DNA of 64,000 bases from Epidermidibacterium keratini (lineage in GTDB: Bacteria > Actinomycetota > Actinomycetes > Mycobacteriales > Antricoccaceae), in assembly GCF_009834025.1 (NCBI RefSeq), contig NZ_CP047156.1, positions 1,612,001-1,676,000 of the forward strand. Direction: 5' to 3'. Positions 25,599 to 34,254 of this stretch are shown here, one piece after another. The translations under genes and the position numbers were made by a program. Below the pieces are notes generated by a model. The model worked only from the letters and a program-made list of their open reading frames with translations. It searched no databases and was not told where the DNA came from. Position 1 is the stretch's first letter, and each line of letters starts with the position of its first letter.

Positions 25599-27280
25599 GC
25601 TCCTGCCTCCGCGATGACCAGCCGGCCGCGCTCGATCCGCCAGATGACGTCGGCCCGCTCGATCAGCGCGGGCGAGTGGGTCGCGACCACGATGGTGCGA
25701 CCGCCGCGCGAGGCGAGGATCGTGTCGATGATGCCCGACTCGGTGTGCAGGTCCAGGTGAGCGGTCGGCTCGTCCAGCAGCCACAGCCGCGAGCCCCGCA
25801 GCAACGCGCGGGCGAGCGCGACCCGGCGTGCCTCGCCGGTCGACAGGCCGGCCCCGCCGTCACCGAGCGGGGCGTCGATCCCGGCGGGCAGCCGGCGTAC
25901 GACGTCATCGAGTCCCGCGTCGCTAAGAGCCCGGGCCACCTCAGCGTCGCTCGCGTGCGGTGCGCCGAGCCGGACGTTGCTGGCAAGCGTGCCCTCCAGC
26001 AGCACGGTGCGCTGCCCGATCCAGCTCGCGCGCCCTGGGCTCGGCTGCATAGTCTCGCCGGCGACGTCCCACTCAACGCCGTCGACACTGCTCAGGCCCG
26101 CGATGACGCCCAGCAGGGTGGACTTGCCGGCCCCCGAAGCCCCCACGACTGCTACCAGCTCACCCGGCTGCGCGACGGCAGAGATGTCTTGCAGCACAGG
26201 CGATCCGGCAAACTCGACATCGACGCTGTCGATCACCAGCCGGGGCGCCGCGTGCAATAGCTGCGAGGTCTCGTCGTCTGAACGCACAGAGCCATCGCGG
26301 GTCAGCTCACGCGCAGCGACCAGCGCGCGGTCGCGCTCGTGATAGGCGGCGGAGATCGCCCGCAGCGGCAAGAAGAACTCCGGCACAAGCAGGAGCGTGG
26401 CGACGCCGGCAACGAGCCCGAGCGTCGGCGTGCCGGGGATCGAGACGTAACCCAGCAGCACAAACCCGACGTACGACGCGACGACGGCGATCGCGAAGGT
26501 GACGATCACGTCGAAGACGGCGGTCGCGATGAACGCGACACGCAGCACCTTCCAGGTCGCCGCGCTCAGGCCGTTGGCGGCCCGCCGCACGACGGTCTCC
26601 TGCTGCGGCACGGCACCCAAGGTGCGCAACGTCGCCATCCCCCGGAAGCGGTCCAGCAAGATCGCCGACAGCCGCCGGATGCTCGCCAGCTCGTCCTCGC
26701 TCGCGTGCCGCGCTGCCGCGCCGGCGAGCCGGAGGTTGAGCGGCAGCACCAGCGACGCGAGCGCGAGCAGCACCGCGGCCGGCCAGTAGAGGACCGCGAT
26801 CACCACGAGCACGAGCAGGCAGCTTGGCGCGGCCGCGAGGTGCCGCGGCGTACTGAGCTGGTGATAACGGCCTACGTGCTCGGTCAGCTCAAGCACCGCG
26901 TGCGCGCCTGCCGACGGTGATCCCGCACGACCGGTGCTGTCGACGTCGAGTAGCCGACCCAGCTCGCGAGTGCGCAGCCGGCCGATGATCCGCTCGGCGC
27001 CACGAGCCGACAGGCGCGCAGCGAGCAAACCCACCGCCGCTCGAGCCACGAAGGCGACGAGTACGCCGATCGCCAGCCACCAGCGTGCTTGCGGCGTACT
27101 CGCGCCGACGAACCCGGCGATCAGCAGCCAGCCGGCAACGCTGCAGGCAGTCGCAGCGACGTGCGCCGCCGCGGCGCACCGCAACGGCACGTTGCCGGGC
27201 TCGGCCGTCTGCGCCAGCCATGCCCGGTCGGCGTCGGCCTGCGCGGTCTGCGAGCGCGGCGCCTGCGCGAGCAGGCTCAT
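25595..27280 (-). CDS. cydD: Heterodimeric ABC exporter subunit CydD
   Basis: A 561-residue ABC half-transporter with six helices and a nucleotide-binding domain: Walker A GASGAGKST, signature LSTGEARR (one residue off LSGGQ) and Walker B LWLLDEPTAHLD. It pairs with CydC to export thiols for cytochrome bd maturation. It is coupled to the small membrane protein gene upstream (27277-27280) and to cydC downstream. Confidence 0.9.
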   Translation of the reverse strand: MSLLAQAPRSQTAQADADRAWLAQTAEPGNVPLRCAAAAHVAATACSVAGWLLIAGFVGASTPQARWWLAIGVLVAFVARAAVGLLAARLSARGAERIIGRLRTRELGRLLDVDSTGRAGSPSAGAHAVLELTEHVGRYHQLSTPRHLAAAPSCLLVLVVIAVLYWPAAVLLALASLVLPLNLRLAGAAARHASEDELASIRRLSAILLDRFRGMATLRTLGAVPQQETVVRRAANGLSAATWKVLRVAFIATAVFDVIVTFAIAVVASYVGFVLLGYVSIPGTPTLGLVAGVATLLLVPEFFLPLRAISAAYHERDRALVAARELTRDGSVRSDDETSQLLHAAPRLVIDSVDVEFAGSPVLQDISAVAQPGELVAVVGASGAGKSTLLGVIAGLSSVDGVEWDVAGETMQPSPGRASWIGQRTVLLEGTLASNVRLGAPHASDAEVARALSDAGLDDVVRRLPAGIDAPLGDGGAGLSTGEARRVALARALLRGSRLWLLDEPTAHLDLHTESGIIDTILASRGGRTIVVATHSPALIERADVIWRIERGRLVIAEAGA

Positions 27281-27522
27281 CGAGCGCCGTCGTCGCTTTC
27301 GTCGACCCGCGGGCGATCGTTCGGGTCATCATCGGTCAGGCTCTCGCCGTGATGCTCGTGCCACCACCAGACGATCGCGCCGATGACGACCAGTGCCGCG
27401 ATCGCGAGCCGGTTCCAAAACTCGCTGTTCCACGACGGGTATCCGGAGAACATCTCGATGGAGACGAAGTAGAGGAAGACACCGAGGAGGATGAAACCAA
27501 GGTTGCGCAGTGCTGCCTTCAC
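27277..27522 (-). CDS. Small two-helix membrane protein in the cyd operon
   Basis: An 81-residue protein with two hydrophobic helices (LGFILLGVFLYFVSIEMF and LAIAALVVIGAIVWWWHE) and an acidic tail (DDDPNDRPRVDESDDGAR). Its start overlaps the cydB stop and its stop overlaps the cydD start, so it is made together with the oxidase. Cytochrome bd complexes often have a small subunit (CydX, CydS or CydH). This protein is longer and has two helices, so it may be a new small subunit or an assembly factor. No sequence family is recognised. Confidence 0.75.
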   Translation of the reverse strand: MKAALRNLGFILLGVFLYFVSIEMFSGYPSWNSEFWNRLAIAALVVIGAIVWWWHEHHGESLTDDDPNDRPRVDESDDGAR

Positions 27523-28571
27523 GACCGCACCTCCTGCTCGTCCGATGCCCGTTCGCCTCCGGCCCGCATCGCCCAGCCGGCCTGGGTCACGCCTGCGGGG
27601 CGTTCCTCGACCGGGCGATACTTGCCGCGGAACACGTGGTGGGCATACCAGTTATAGAAGAGAACCAGCGGCACGTTGAGCCCGATGCCGACGAGCAAGA
27701 AGGTCAGTGCGGAGTGCGGCGCGGCGGCCTCGCTGATCGTCATGTCGGGTGGTACGACGATCGGCACCATCCCGACGACCAGCGCGAGCATGCCGGAGAT
27801 CTCGGCGACCACGACGCCAACCATCGCGGCGGCGTCGGGCCCAGACCGGAACCCCCAGATCGTCGCCGCGGTAGCGATCACCGCGACGACGACCAGCGCC
27901 CAGAAGAGCACCACCCGGCCGCCGGTGAGCTGCTGCGGCAGCAGGTCCATCGACCAGATCGCCGTCACCGCAACGATCGGGATACCGACGAGCAGCGTGC
28001 TCAGGCCGAGGCGACGGGCGGCACGGGCCGACTCGCCCTCAGACTTCAGCTGCCCGAAGGCGGCCCCGGCGACGACGTACACCGCCACCGTCGCGACGGC
28101 GGTCAGCACCGAGTACCACGACAAGAAGTCCCACGTGCCGCCGTTGAAAACACCGTCGTCGTGCGAAATCCCCTGCAGCACACCGCCAATCGCGAATCCT
28201 TGCGCGATAGCGACGATCAGCGAGCCAATCCCGAAGACGGTGATCCAGGCGTCCGAGCGCAGCGACACCGACAGCTCGATTGCCGCGCCGCGAAGAATGA
28301 TGCCGAAGAGCATCACGATGATCGGCAGGTAGATCGCCGGCAGCAGGGCGCCGAACGCCTCCGGGAGCCCACCCCACAGCGCGACGGCCATGAGGATGAT
28401 CCACGACTCGTTGCCGTCCCAGGCAGTCGCGACGATCTCAACCTTCTCGGTGCGTCGCTCGCGGTTGCGCTCGAACAACGATGCAATGCCGATCCCGAGG
28501 TCGTAACCGTCGAGTACGACGTACATCATCAGCGAAAACGCGATGAGCCCGAACCAGATGTCCGCGATCAT
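27519..28571 (-). CDS. cydB: Cytochrome bd ubiquinol/menaquinol oxidase subunit II
   Basis: A 350-residue membrane protein with about nine helices. It opens MIADIWFGLIAFSLMMYVVLDGYDLGIG, the typical CydB N-terminus, and has WDGNESWIILMAVALWGGLPEAF, which is diagnostic. CydB supports the haem-bearing CydA and completes the quinol:O2 oxidoreductase. It overlaps cydA upstream (28568-28571) and the small membrane protein gene downstream. Confidence 0.95.
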   Translation of the reverse strand: MIADIWFGLIAFSLMMYVVLDGYDLGIGIASLFERNRERRTEKVEIVATAWDGNESWIILMAVALWGGLPEAFGALLPAIYLPIIVMLFGIILRGAAIELSVSLRSDAWITVFGIGSLIVAIAQGFAIGGVLQGISHDDGVFNGGTWDFLSWYSVLTAVATVAVYVVAGAAFGQLKSEGESARAARRLGLSTLLVGIPIVAVTAIWSMDLLPQQLTGGRVVLFWALVVVAVIATAATIWGFRSGPDAAAMVGVVVAEISGMLALVVGMVPIVVPPDMTISEAAAPHSALTFLLVGIGLNVPLVLFYNWYAHHVFRGKYRPVEERPAGVTQAGWAMRAGGERASDEQEVRS

Positions 28572-29977
28572 GGCGTCACCGGCGTGCTCGGCTCCGCCAC
28601 GGAACCCCTGACCGGATCGGGGTCCGGATCTATCTCATCGACCGACACGTCCTCGGGGCCGCGCTTGACCTGTCTGATGACATACCACAACCACACGGCG
28701 AAAAGTGTCAGATATATCAGCAAAAACCCGACGAACGACCCGATGACCGCACCCTCGGACAGCTGCGAGACACCGTCCTCGGTGCGCATCTGCCCGTAGA
28801 CCACCCATGGCTGACGGCCAGCCTCGGCAGTGACCCAGCCGCCGATGATCGCGATGACCCCGACCGGAGTCAGCCACATCACCAGCTTGTGAAACCAGGT
28901 CGCGCGATAAAGCCTGCGGCGTAAGCGAAGTACGACCGAACCGAAGGCCACGATAAAGATCAGCATCGACCCGTAGAACATCGCCCGGAAGCCGTAGAAC
29001 GACGCCGTCATGTTGGGCTGGTCTTCCGGAGGCGTCATCGCCAGGCCGGGCACCGGGGTGTTGCCGGAGAGGTCCTTCGCGCCGATCGCGCTGCCGAACC
29101 ACGGGACCGAGAGCTCCCACAGGTTCTGCTGGCCGTCTTGGTCCGGGATGACCAGCAGCTGGTAGCCGGTATTGGTCGAGTCCCAGTTGCCTTCCAGCGC
29201 CTCGAGCTTGGGCAGCTGATGCGGGACGATGTACTGCAGCGCGATGTTGTCACCGACGAAGAGCTGGATCGGCAGCAGCAGCGCGAGCACTCCGAGGGCG
29301 ACCGAGAACGTGCGCCGCGCGAACTCCCTGGCTCGCCCGCGCACCAGGTAGTACGCCGCAACCCCGGCGATCAGCAACGCCGCGGCGATCAGCACGGCAA
29401 GCAGCATGTGCGGGAAGCGCCAGGCGAAGGACGGGTTGAAGATGACCTGCCACCAGTTCTCAGGCACAAACTGGCCATCTTCGAAGCGGTAGCCGGCGGG
29501 CGTCTGCATCCAGGAGTTCGCGGACAGTATCCAGGTCGTGGACAGGATCGTGCCGAGCGCGACGAGCGAGCAGCAGATGAGCATCGTCCGCTCTTTGACC
29601 CGGCCGTCGCCGTACAACATGACGCCGACGAAGCCGGCCTCCAAGAAGAACGCGGTGACGACCTCCATGCCGATGATCGGGCCGAGGATGGGACCGGTCG
29701 CCGCGGCAAACGGCCCCCAGTTGAGGCCGAACTCGAACGTGATGACGGTGCCGGCGACCACGCCCAGCGCAAATCCGACGGCGAAGATCTTCTTCCAGAA
29801 GCGGAAGATTTGCAGGTAGATCGGCTTGTGAGTGCGCATGAACATCGCGTACGTCGCGGCGAGGAAGACCGAGAGGCCGACGGTGATGGCCGGGAAGGTC
29901 ATGTGGAAGGCGATCGTGAAGGCGAACTGCCATCGCGAGACATCCAGCATCAGGTCGCTCGGCGCCGCGAGACCCAT
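28568..29977 (-). CDS. cydA: Cytochrome bd quinol oxidase subunit I
   Basis: A 469-residue subunit that carries haems b558, b595 and d and reduces O2 with electrons from quinol. Visible features are the N-terminal haem histidine in FTIAFHMTFPAITVG, ITFEFGLNWGPF, and the hallmark GRQPWVVYGQMRT with the Met haem ligand region. The Q-loop is short, as in actinobacterial and Geobacillus enzymes. The ATG at 29977 gives a normal N-terminus; a GTG 15 bases upstream is possible. First gene of the cydAB-orf-DC-protease operon. Confidence 0.95.
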   Translation of the reverse strand: MGLAAPSDLMLDVSRWQFAFTIAFHMTFPAITVGLSVFLAATYAMFMRTHKPIYLQIFRFWKKIFAVGFALGVVAGTVITFEFGLNWGPFAAATGPILGPIIGMEVVTAFFLEAGFVGVMLYGDGRVKERTMLICCSLVALGTILSTTWILSANSWMQTPAGYRFEDGQFVPENWWQVIFNPSFAWRFPHMLLAVLIAAALLIAGVAAYYLVRGRAREFARRTFSVALGVLALLLPIQLFVGDNIALQYIVPHQLPKLEALEGNWDSTNTGYQLLVIPDQDGQQNLWELSVPWFGSAIGAKDLSGNTPVPGLAMTPPEDQPNMTASFYGFRAMFYGSMLIFIVAFGSVVLRLRRRLYRATWFHKLVMWLTPVGVIAIIGGWVTAEAGRQPWVVYGQMRTEDGVSQLSEGAVIGSFVGFLLIYLTLFAVWLWYVIRQVKRGPEDVSVDEIDPDPDPVRGSVAEPSTPVTP

Positions 29978-30018
29978 TCTTTTCCACCCCACACTCAGGC
30001 CATTGTCGGCTCGACGCT

Positions 30019-30032
30019 AGCCGACGTCGGCT
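30019..30032. promoter_or_regulatory. Palindrome between cydA and the EamA gene
   Basis: AGCCGACGTCGGCT is a perfect 14-base palindrome in the 141-base divergent gap, 42 bases upstream of the cydA start. It could be the operator of a redox or stress regulator. No regulator gene is adjacent. Confidence 0.4.
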
Positions 30033-30118
30033 CAGCCGGTCGACCCCGCCGCGAGGTCAATGCGCCTTTTGGCCAGCCGGCATCAGTCGGGCAACGTCCT
30101 CCAGGCAGACTGGAGCGG

Positions 30119-31012
30119 GTGAGCCCCGCCCAGACCCGCGCCCTGCCGGTCGCCGCCGTCGTCGGGTCAGTTTTCTCCCTGCAGTTCGGCTCGGGGTACG
30201 CCGCCACGCTGTTCTACGCGCTCGGCGCGGCCGGGGTCACCGCGCTGCGTCTGGGGCTGTCCGCCTTGGTGATGCTCGCGATCTTCCGGCCACGAATCTG
30301 GCGCTGGAGCGCCGACCAGCGCAAGGCGGTGCTCGGCTTCGGCGTCGCGTTTGCCTTCATGAACGGCTGCTTCTACGCGGCGATTTCGCATATCCCGTTC
30401 GGCATCGCGATCGCGATCGAGTTCCTCGGCCCGTTAACGCTGGCCGCCGTACTCTCCCGTCGGCTCACCGACTTTCTCTGGGTGATCTTCGCGCTCGCCG
30501 GAGTCGGGCTCATCGCACTGCGCAACGTCGGCACCGACCAGCTCAACTGGCCCGGCGTGCTCTTTGCCGCGGCTGCGGGGATCGGCTGGGCGGCGTACAT
30601 CGTGATGGGCGCGCGAGTCGGCGCGCTCGTGCCGGGGCACGGCGGGTTGGCCGCGAGTCTTGGCGTTGCGGCGATCTTGGTCATCCCGACCGGTTTTGCC
30701 TCGGCGGGTACGGCGCTGCTCGACCCGAAGTGGACCCTGGCCGGACTCGCCGTCGCCTTCTTCTCCTCGATGCTGCCCTACGGGTTGGAGATGTTTGCGC
30801 TCAAGGCGCTGCCGAAGAAGACGTTCGCGATCCTGCTGGCGATCGAGCCGGCGGCCGGCGTACTCGCCGGGTGGGTGATCCTGAACCAACGGCTTGACGC
30901 GGGCACGTTAGCCGGGATTGCGTGCGTGGCAATCGCGAGCGCCGGCGCGACCCTCACCCGCAGGGAGCCGCCTGCCGAACCAGAAAAGCCCGTCGACGCC
31001 GTACTGACCTAG
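30119..31012 (+). CDS. EamA/RhtA-family exporter
   Basis: A 297-residue protein with ten hydrophobic helices in two similar halves (LFYALGAAGVTALRLGLSALVML and later LPYGLEMFALKALPKKTFAILLAIEPAAGVLAG), the arrangement of the drug/metabolite transporter superfamily. The LEMFALKALP and EPAAG segments are close to the threonine/homoserine exporter RhtA. It probably exports amino acids or related metabolites. The GTG at 30119 has GGAG just upstream. The open frame continues far upstream but only as antisense of cydA. Confidence 0.85.
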   Translation: MSPAQTRALPVAAVVGSVFSLQFGSGYAATLFYALGAAGVTALRLGLSALVMLAIFRPRIWRWSADQRKAVLGFGVAFAFMNGCFYAAISHIPFGIAIAIEFLGPLTLAAVLSRRLTDFLWVIFALAGVGLIALRNVGTDQLNWPGVLFAAAAGIGWAAYIVMGARVGALVPGHGGLAASLGVAAILVIPTGFASAGTALLDPKWTLAGLAVAFFSSMLPYGLEMFALKALPKKTFAILLAIEPAAGVLAGWVILNQRLDAGTLAGIACVAIASAGATLTRREPPAEPEKPVDAVLT

Positions 31013-31016
31013 CGAC

Positions 31017-32435
31017 CTACGGGCACGGCGTTTCGGTCAGGCCAGTGGTCGCGCCGCCGGCGTACGCCCTGAACGGCGCGCCACCGAGCTCGCGGCCGGC
31101 GCTGCACGCCTCTTCGATCGAGGTAAACGGTCCCAGCGCCAACACAACCTCGTCGGTCGCGGTCGAGCCCGCGATGCAGCCGCCCGGGACGGTCGAGAGA
31201 GTGGCGTCGGGGTACTGCTCCTCCAGCGAAGCGGGGTCGGCCATCATCTGGTCACCGCTCTGGCCGGTGTCGATAAACGCGTAGGACGCACCGGTGCAGA
31301 TCACCGGCGCGAGGTCGGCAACGCTCAACGATGTCGGGCTCGCCGAGCTCGTCGCCGACGAGCTCGAGGCCGACGAGTTGTCGTCACCGCCGGTCGCCAG
31401 CCCGATGATCAGCCACGCCAACAGACCAACGACGACCAAGGCCGCGACGCCGATGGCCCATTTGGGAACTCGCAGCCCGCTGCTCTCGGCCGCATGTCGC
31501 GAACGGGTCCTCGGCGGTACGCCGCCGCCACCGCCACCGCCGCTGCCGCCGCCGGTCGCCGGGGCATCCTGCTCGGACGCACTCTGGGCCGGTTGGCCGG
31601 TGCCACTCGAGTAGGCACCCTGGGCGACGGCCGGCTGCTCGGCCGTCGGCGCCTCGTCGCCCTCGGTCTGCACCGGCTCGTCGCCGCGCGGGCGATACGG
31701 ACTCGCACCGGAGTACGCCGCATCCTGCCCGGCGTCGGCGGGCTCGCCTCGCCCGACGGGCACGTCCGGCGAGGTCGGCTGGTCGTCAGGGTCAGGTTCG
31801 CCAAACTCTGGACCGGTCAGCTCAGCCGGCCAGGGCGTCTGCGGTCGGCGCGGCTGGGTTTCGTCTGTCGTCTGCGCCGTCGCCGTTTCGCTCACCGCAC
31901 CGTCGCTTGCCGGGTAATCGGTGATCTCGGTGTCGGTCGTCGAGGTCTCGACTGTCTCGACTGTCTCGGAAGGCTGCGCCGCATCCTGCTGCCAGGCCGG
32001 GATCGACTCGCGAACCGTCGGCTGCTCGGACCGGTCCGTCGGGCCGGGCTCAGACGGCGGGGGCTCGGTGGGTCCGGGCTCCACCGGGCTCGGCTGCGGG
32101 GACGACGGTGACGGCGCGGGCTCGACCGGCGCCGGCTCCACCGGTTCTACCGGCCTGGGTTCAGACCGCGTCGGCTCGACGGGCTCAGCATCCGGCGCGG
32201 GATCGACCGGCGCGGGTTCGGCGGGCGCGGGTTCGGCGGGCGCGGAATCCTGAACATTGGGATCGGGGGTCGCCTCGGGCTCCCCGCGCCGGTCGGATTC
32301 TTCGGCCGCGCGCCGTCGCCGACGCGACGGTCGGTTGGGATCAGCGTCCAGCGCGGCATACATCTCACGCCAGTTCGACGACGTGCCGTCGTCACCGTCG
32401 CGGAATTCATGCCGTGGCCTGCGCGCGTCAGTCAT
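31017..32435 (-). CDS. Pro/Glu-rich single-pass membrane protein with extracytoplasmic domain
   Basis: A 472-residue protein. Residues 1-325 are low complexity, with PAEPAP, PVEPVEPAPVEP and a glycine run near 315. A basic segment and a single membrane helix (WAIGVAALVVVGLLAWLIIGLATG, near residues 340-363) follow, then a Ser-rich linker and about 80 C-terminal residues with four cysteines, likely outside the cell. A cytoplasmic disordered arm and a small disulfide domain suggest a cell-envelope scaffold or sensor, but I recognise no family. It is divergent from an MFS gene. Confidence 0.75.
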   Translation of the reverse strand: MTDARRPRHEFRDGDDGTSSNWREMYAALDADPNRPSRRRRRAAEESDRRGEPEATPDPNVQDSAPAEPAPAEPAPVDPAPDAEPVEPTRSEPRPVEPVEPAPVEPAPSPSSPQPSPVEPGPTEPPPSEPGPTDRSEQPTVRESIPAWQQDAAQPSETVETVETSTTDTEITDYPASDGAVSETATAQTTDETQPRRPQTPWPAELTGPEFGEPDPDDQPTSPDVPVGRGEPADAGQDAAYSGASPYRPRGDEPVQTEGDEAPTAEQPAVAQGAYSSGTGQPAQSASEQDAPATGGGSGGGGGGGVPPRTRSRHAAESSGLRVPKWAIGVAALVVVGLLAWLIIGLATGGDDNSSASSSSATSSASPTSLSVADLAPVICTGASYAFIDTGQSGDQMMADPASLEEQYPDATLSTVPGGCIAGSTATDEVVLALGPFTSIEEACSAGRELGGAPFRAYAGGATTGLTETPCP

Positions 32436-32584
32436 GGTTACCTTTCCCGTTCCCCTGACTGAGATTATGCCCGCTCAGCGGGTCTGCGTTGGTGCACCGA
32501 CGCACGACATGCCCGTGCTGGTGCCGCGATGCGGCTGCGGCGGTGCCCTCGGCGCATCGGCTAGCGTGACACCGTGGTGATCGA

Positions 32585-33826
32585 GTGTTAGGGCCGTACC
32601 GCGACGTACTGCGCACCCCGCGCACGGTGCCGATGGAACTGTTTGGGTTCATCGGCCGCTTACCGCTCTCTATGGTCGGGCTCGGCTCGGTCTTCCTCGT
32701 CGTCGGCAACTACCCCGGAAACTCCTACGGGCTCGGCGGGACGGTGGCCGCATTCGGTGCGATTGCCACCGCGATCATGGGTCCGATCCTGGGCCGACTG
32801 GCTGACCGCTACGGCCAACGCAAAGTGCTCATCCCCGTCGTCATCACGTTTGGCGCCGGCGCCGCCTTGTTCATCGTGGCCGTCCAAAACCACGCACCCG
32901 CCTGGGTTCTCTTCGCCGCGGCCGCGGTCGCCGGTGGATCAATCCCACCGGTGGGCTCGATGCTGCGCGCCCGCTGGTCCTACCTGTTGGAAGGATCGCA
33001 GCGGCTGCCGACCGCCCTGGCGATGGAATCGGTGCTCGACGAGCTCGTCTTCATCATCGGTCCGGTGCTGGTGACGTTCTTGTCGACCACCGGTCATGCC
33101 ACGTTGGGCATGGCGGTCGCCGCGACGCTCGCCGTCATCGGCAGCCTGCTCTTCTCGACCCAGACCGCTACCGAGCCGCCACCGGGGCGGGATGAGATCC
33201 CGCGCGGCACTCGTTCCGCGATCCGCATCCCCGGCCTGATGATCCTGTGCATCGTGGGGCTGTCGATGGGCGCCGTACTCGGCACCTTCGAGCTGGTCCT
33301 CGTCGCCTTCGCCAAGGAACAGGGCGAGTCGTCGATGGCCGGCGTACTCATCGCCGCCCTCGCCATCGGGTCGATGGCAGCGGGCCTGATCTGGGGCACG
33401 ATCGACTGGCTGGCACCGCTGAACCGCCGGCTGCTGCTGATCCTGTCGGCGCTGACTCTCGCGACGCTGCCGACCCTGGTGATTCCGGGCATCTGGATGA
33501 TGGCGATCTTCGTGGCGATCTGCGGCATGGCAGTCTCGCCGTCGCTGATCACGACCTTCACGATCTGCGAGCTCATCGTGCCGCGCGAGCAGACCAACGA
33601 AGGGTTCACCTGGATCGGTACGACGATCGCGTTGGGCGTGGCCCTCGGTACGTCGACCTCCGGGATTGTGGTCGACAAGTTTAGCCCGAACCTCGCCTTC
33701 GGTGTCGCGACCCTGGCCGCCGGACTCGCGGCGCTCGCGGTCTGGGCCGGGCAGCGGCTGCTGCAGCCGCGCGGCCGGCAGGTCGCCACCGACACCTCCT
33801 ACGGCTACCCCGAACTCGACGACTAA
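32585..33826 (+). CDS. MFS transporter of unknown substrate
   Basis: A 413-residue protein with 12 hydrophobic helices and a motif A-like loop GRLADRYGQRKVL near residue 70. It starts with GTG at 32585 without a strong ribosome binding site, so it may be leaderless or weakly translated. The stop codon TAA is directly followed by a 21-bp repeat array. Substrate cannot be inferred. Confidence 0.8.
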   Translation: MLGPYRDVLRTPRTVPMELFGFIGRLPLSMVGLGSVFLVVGNYPGNSYGLGGTVAAFGAIATAIMGPILGRLADRYGQRKVLIPVVITFGAGAALFIVAVQNHAPAWVLFAAAAVAGGSIPPVGSMLRARWSYLLEGSQRLPTALAMESVLDELVFIIGPVLVTFLSTTGHATLGMAVAATLAVIGSLLFSTQTATEPPPGRDEIPRGTRSAIRIPGLMILCIVGLSMGAVLGTFELVLVAFAKEQGESSMAGVLIAALAIGSMAAGLIWGTIDWLAPLNRRLLLILSALTLATLPTLVIPGIWMMAIFVAICGMAVSPSLITTFTICELIVPREQTNEGFTWIGTTIALGVALGTSTSGIVVDKFSPNLAFGVATLAAGLAALAVWAGQRLLQPRGRQVATDTSYGYPELDD

Positions 33827-33832
33827 TCCGCC

Positions 33833-33916
33833 GATCCGAACGTTAATCCCCGCGATCCGAACGTTAATCCCCGCGATCCGAGAGATATTGCGCGCGATCC
33901 GAGAGAAACCGCGGCG
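33833..33916 (+). repeat. 21-bp repeat array A (4 units)
   Basis: Four units start at 33833, 33854, 33875 and 33896, exactly 21 bases apart, each opening GATCCGA. Units 1-2 continue ACGTTAAT, unit 3 GAGATAT and unit 4 GAGAAAC, followed by GC-rich tails (CCCCGC, GCGCGC). The array begins 6 bases after the stop codon of the MFS gene, in the same orientation. Arrays B, C and D are the same family. Confidence 0.9.
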
Positions 33917-33949
33917 GCGCTCTCGAGCGACATGCACCAGAATGAACGC

Positions 33950-34249
33950 ATGATCGTCGCCTTCTCCATCTCCCCCATGACCTCATCCGACGATGGCTCG
34001 GTGACCGAGGCCGTTGCCGCAGCCGTCCGCGTCGTCCGCGAAAGCGGGCTGCCCAACGAGACCAACGCGATGTTCACCAACATCGAGGGTGAGTGGGACG
34101 AGGTGATGGCCGTGGTCAAGAAGGCCGTCGACGTCGTCGCCGAATCCTCACCGCGCGTCGGGCTCGTGCTCAAGGCCGACATTCGGCCGGGGTACGACGG
34201 CCAGCTCCAGGCCAAGGTCGAGCGGATCGACACCGCACTGGAGCAGTAG
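33950..34249 (+). CDS. Thiamine-binding protein, MTH1187/YkoF family (DUF77)
   Basis: A 99-residue protein beginning MIVAFSISPMTSSDDGSVTEAVAAAVRVV, the usual start of the DUF77 family, with PRVGLVLKADIRPG in the C-terminal half. Members form small ferredoxin-like tetramers, some of which bind thiamine. A start 18 bases upstream (33932) is possible; neither has a strong ribosome binding site. It lies alone between array A and a convergent MFS gene. Confidence 0.75.
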   Translation: MIVAFSISPMTSSDDGSVTEAVAAAVRVVRESGLPNETNAMFTNIEGEWDEVMAVVKKAVDVVAESSPRVGLVLKADIRPGYDGQLQAKVERIDTALEQ

Positions 34250-34254
34250 CGCGG

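Noticed and set aside
29138-30118. Upstream extension of the EamA frame
   Set aside because: The extension is antisense to cydA; the protein similarity begins only at the GTG at 30119.
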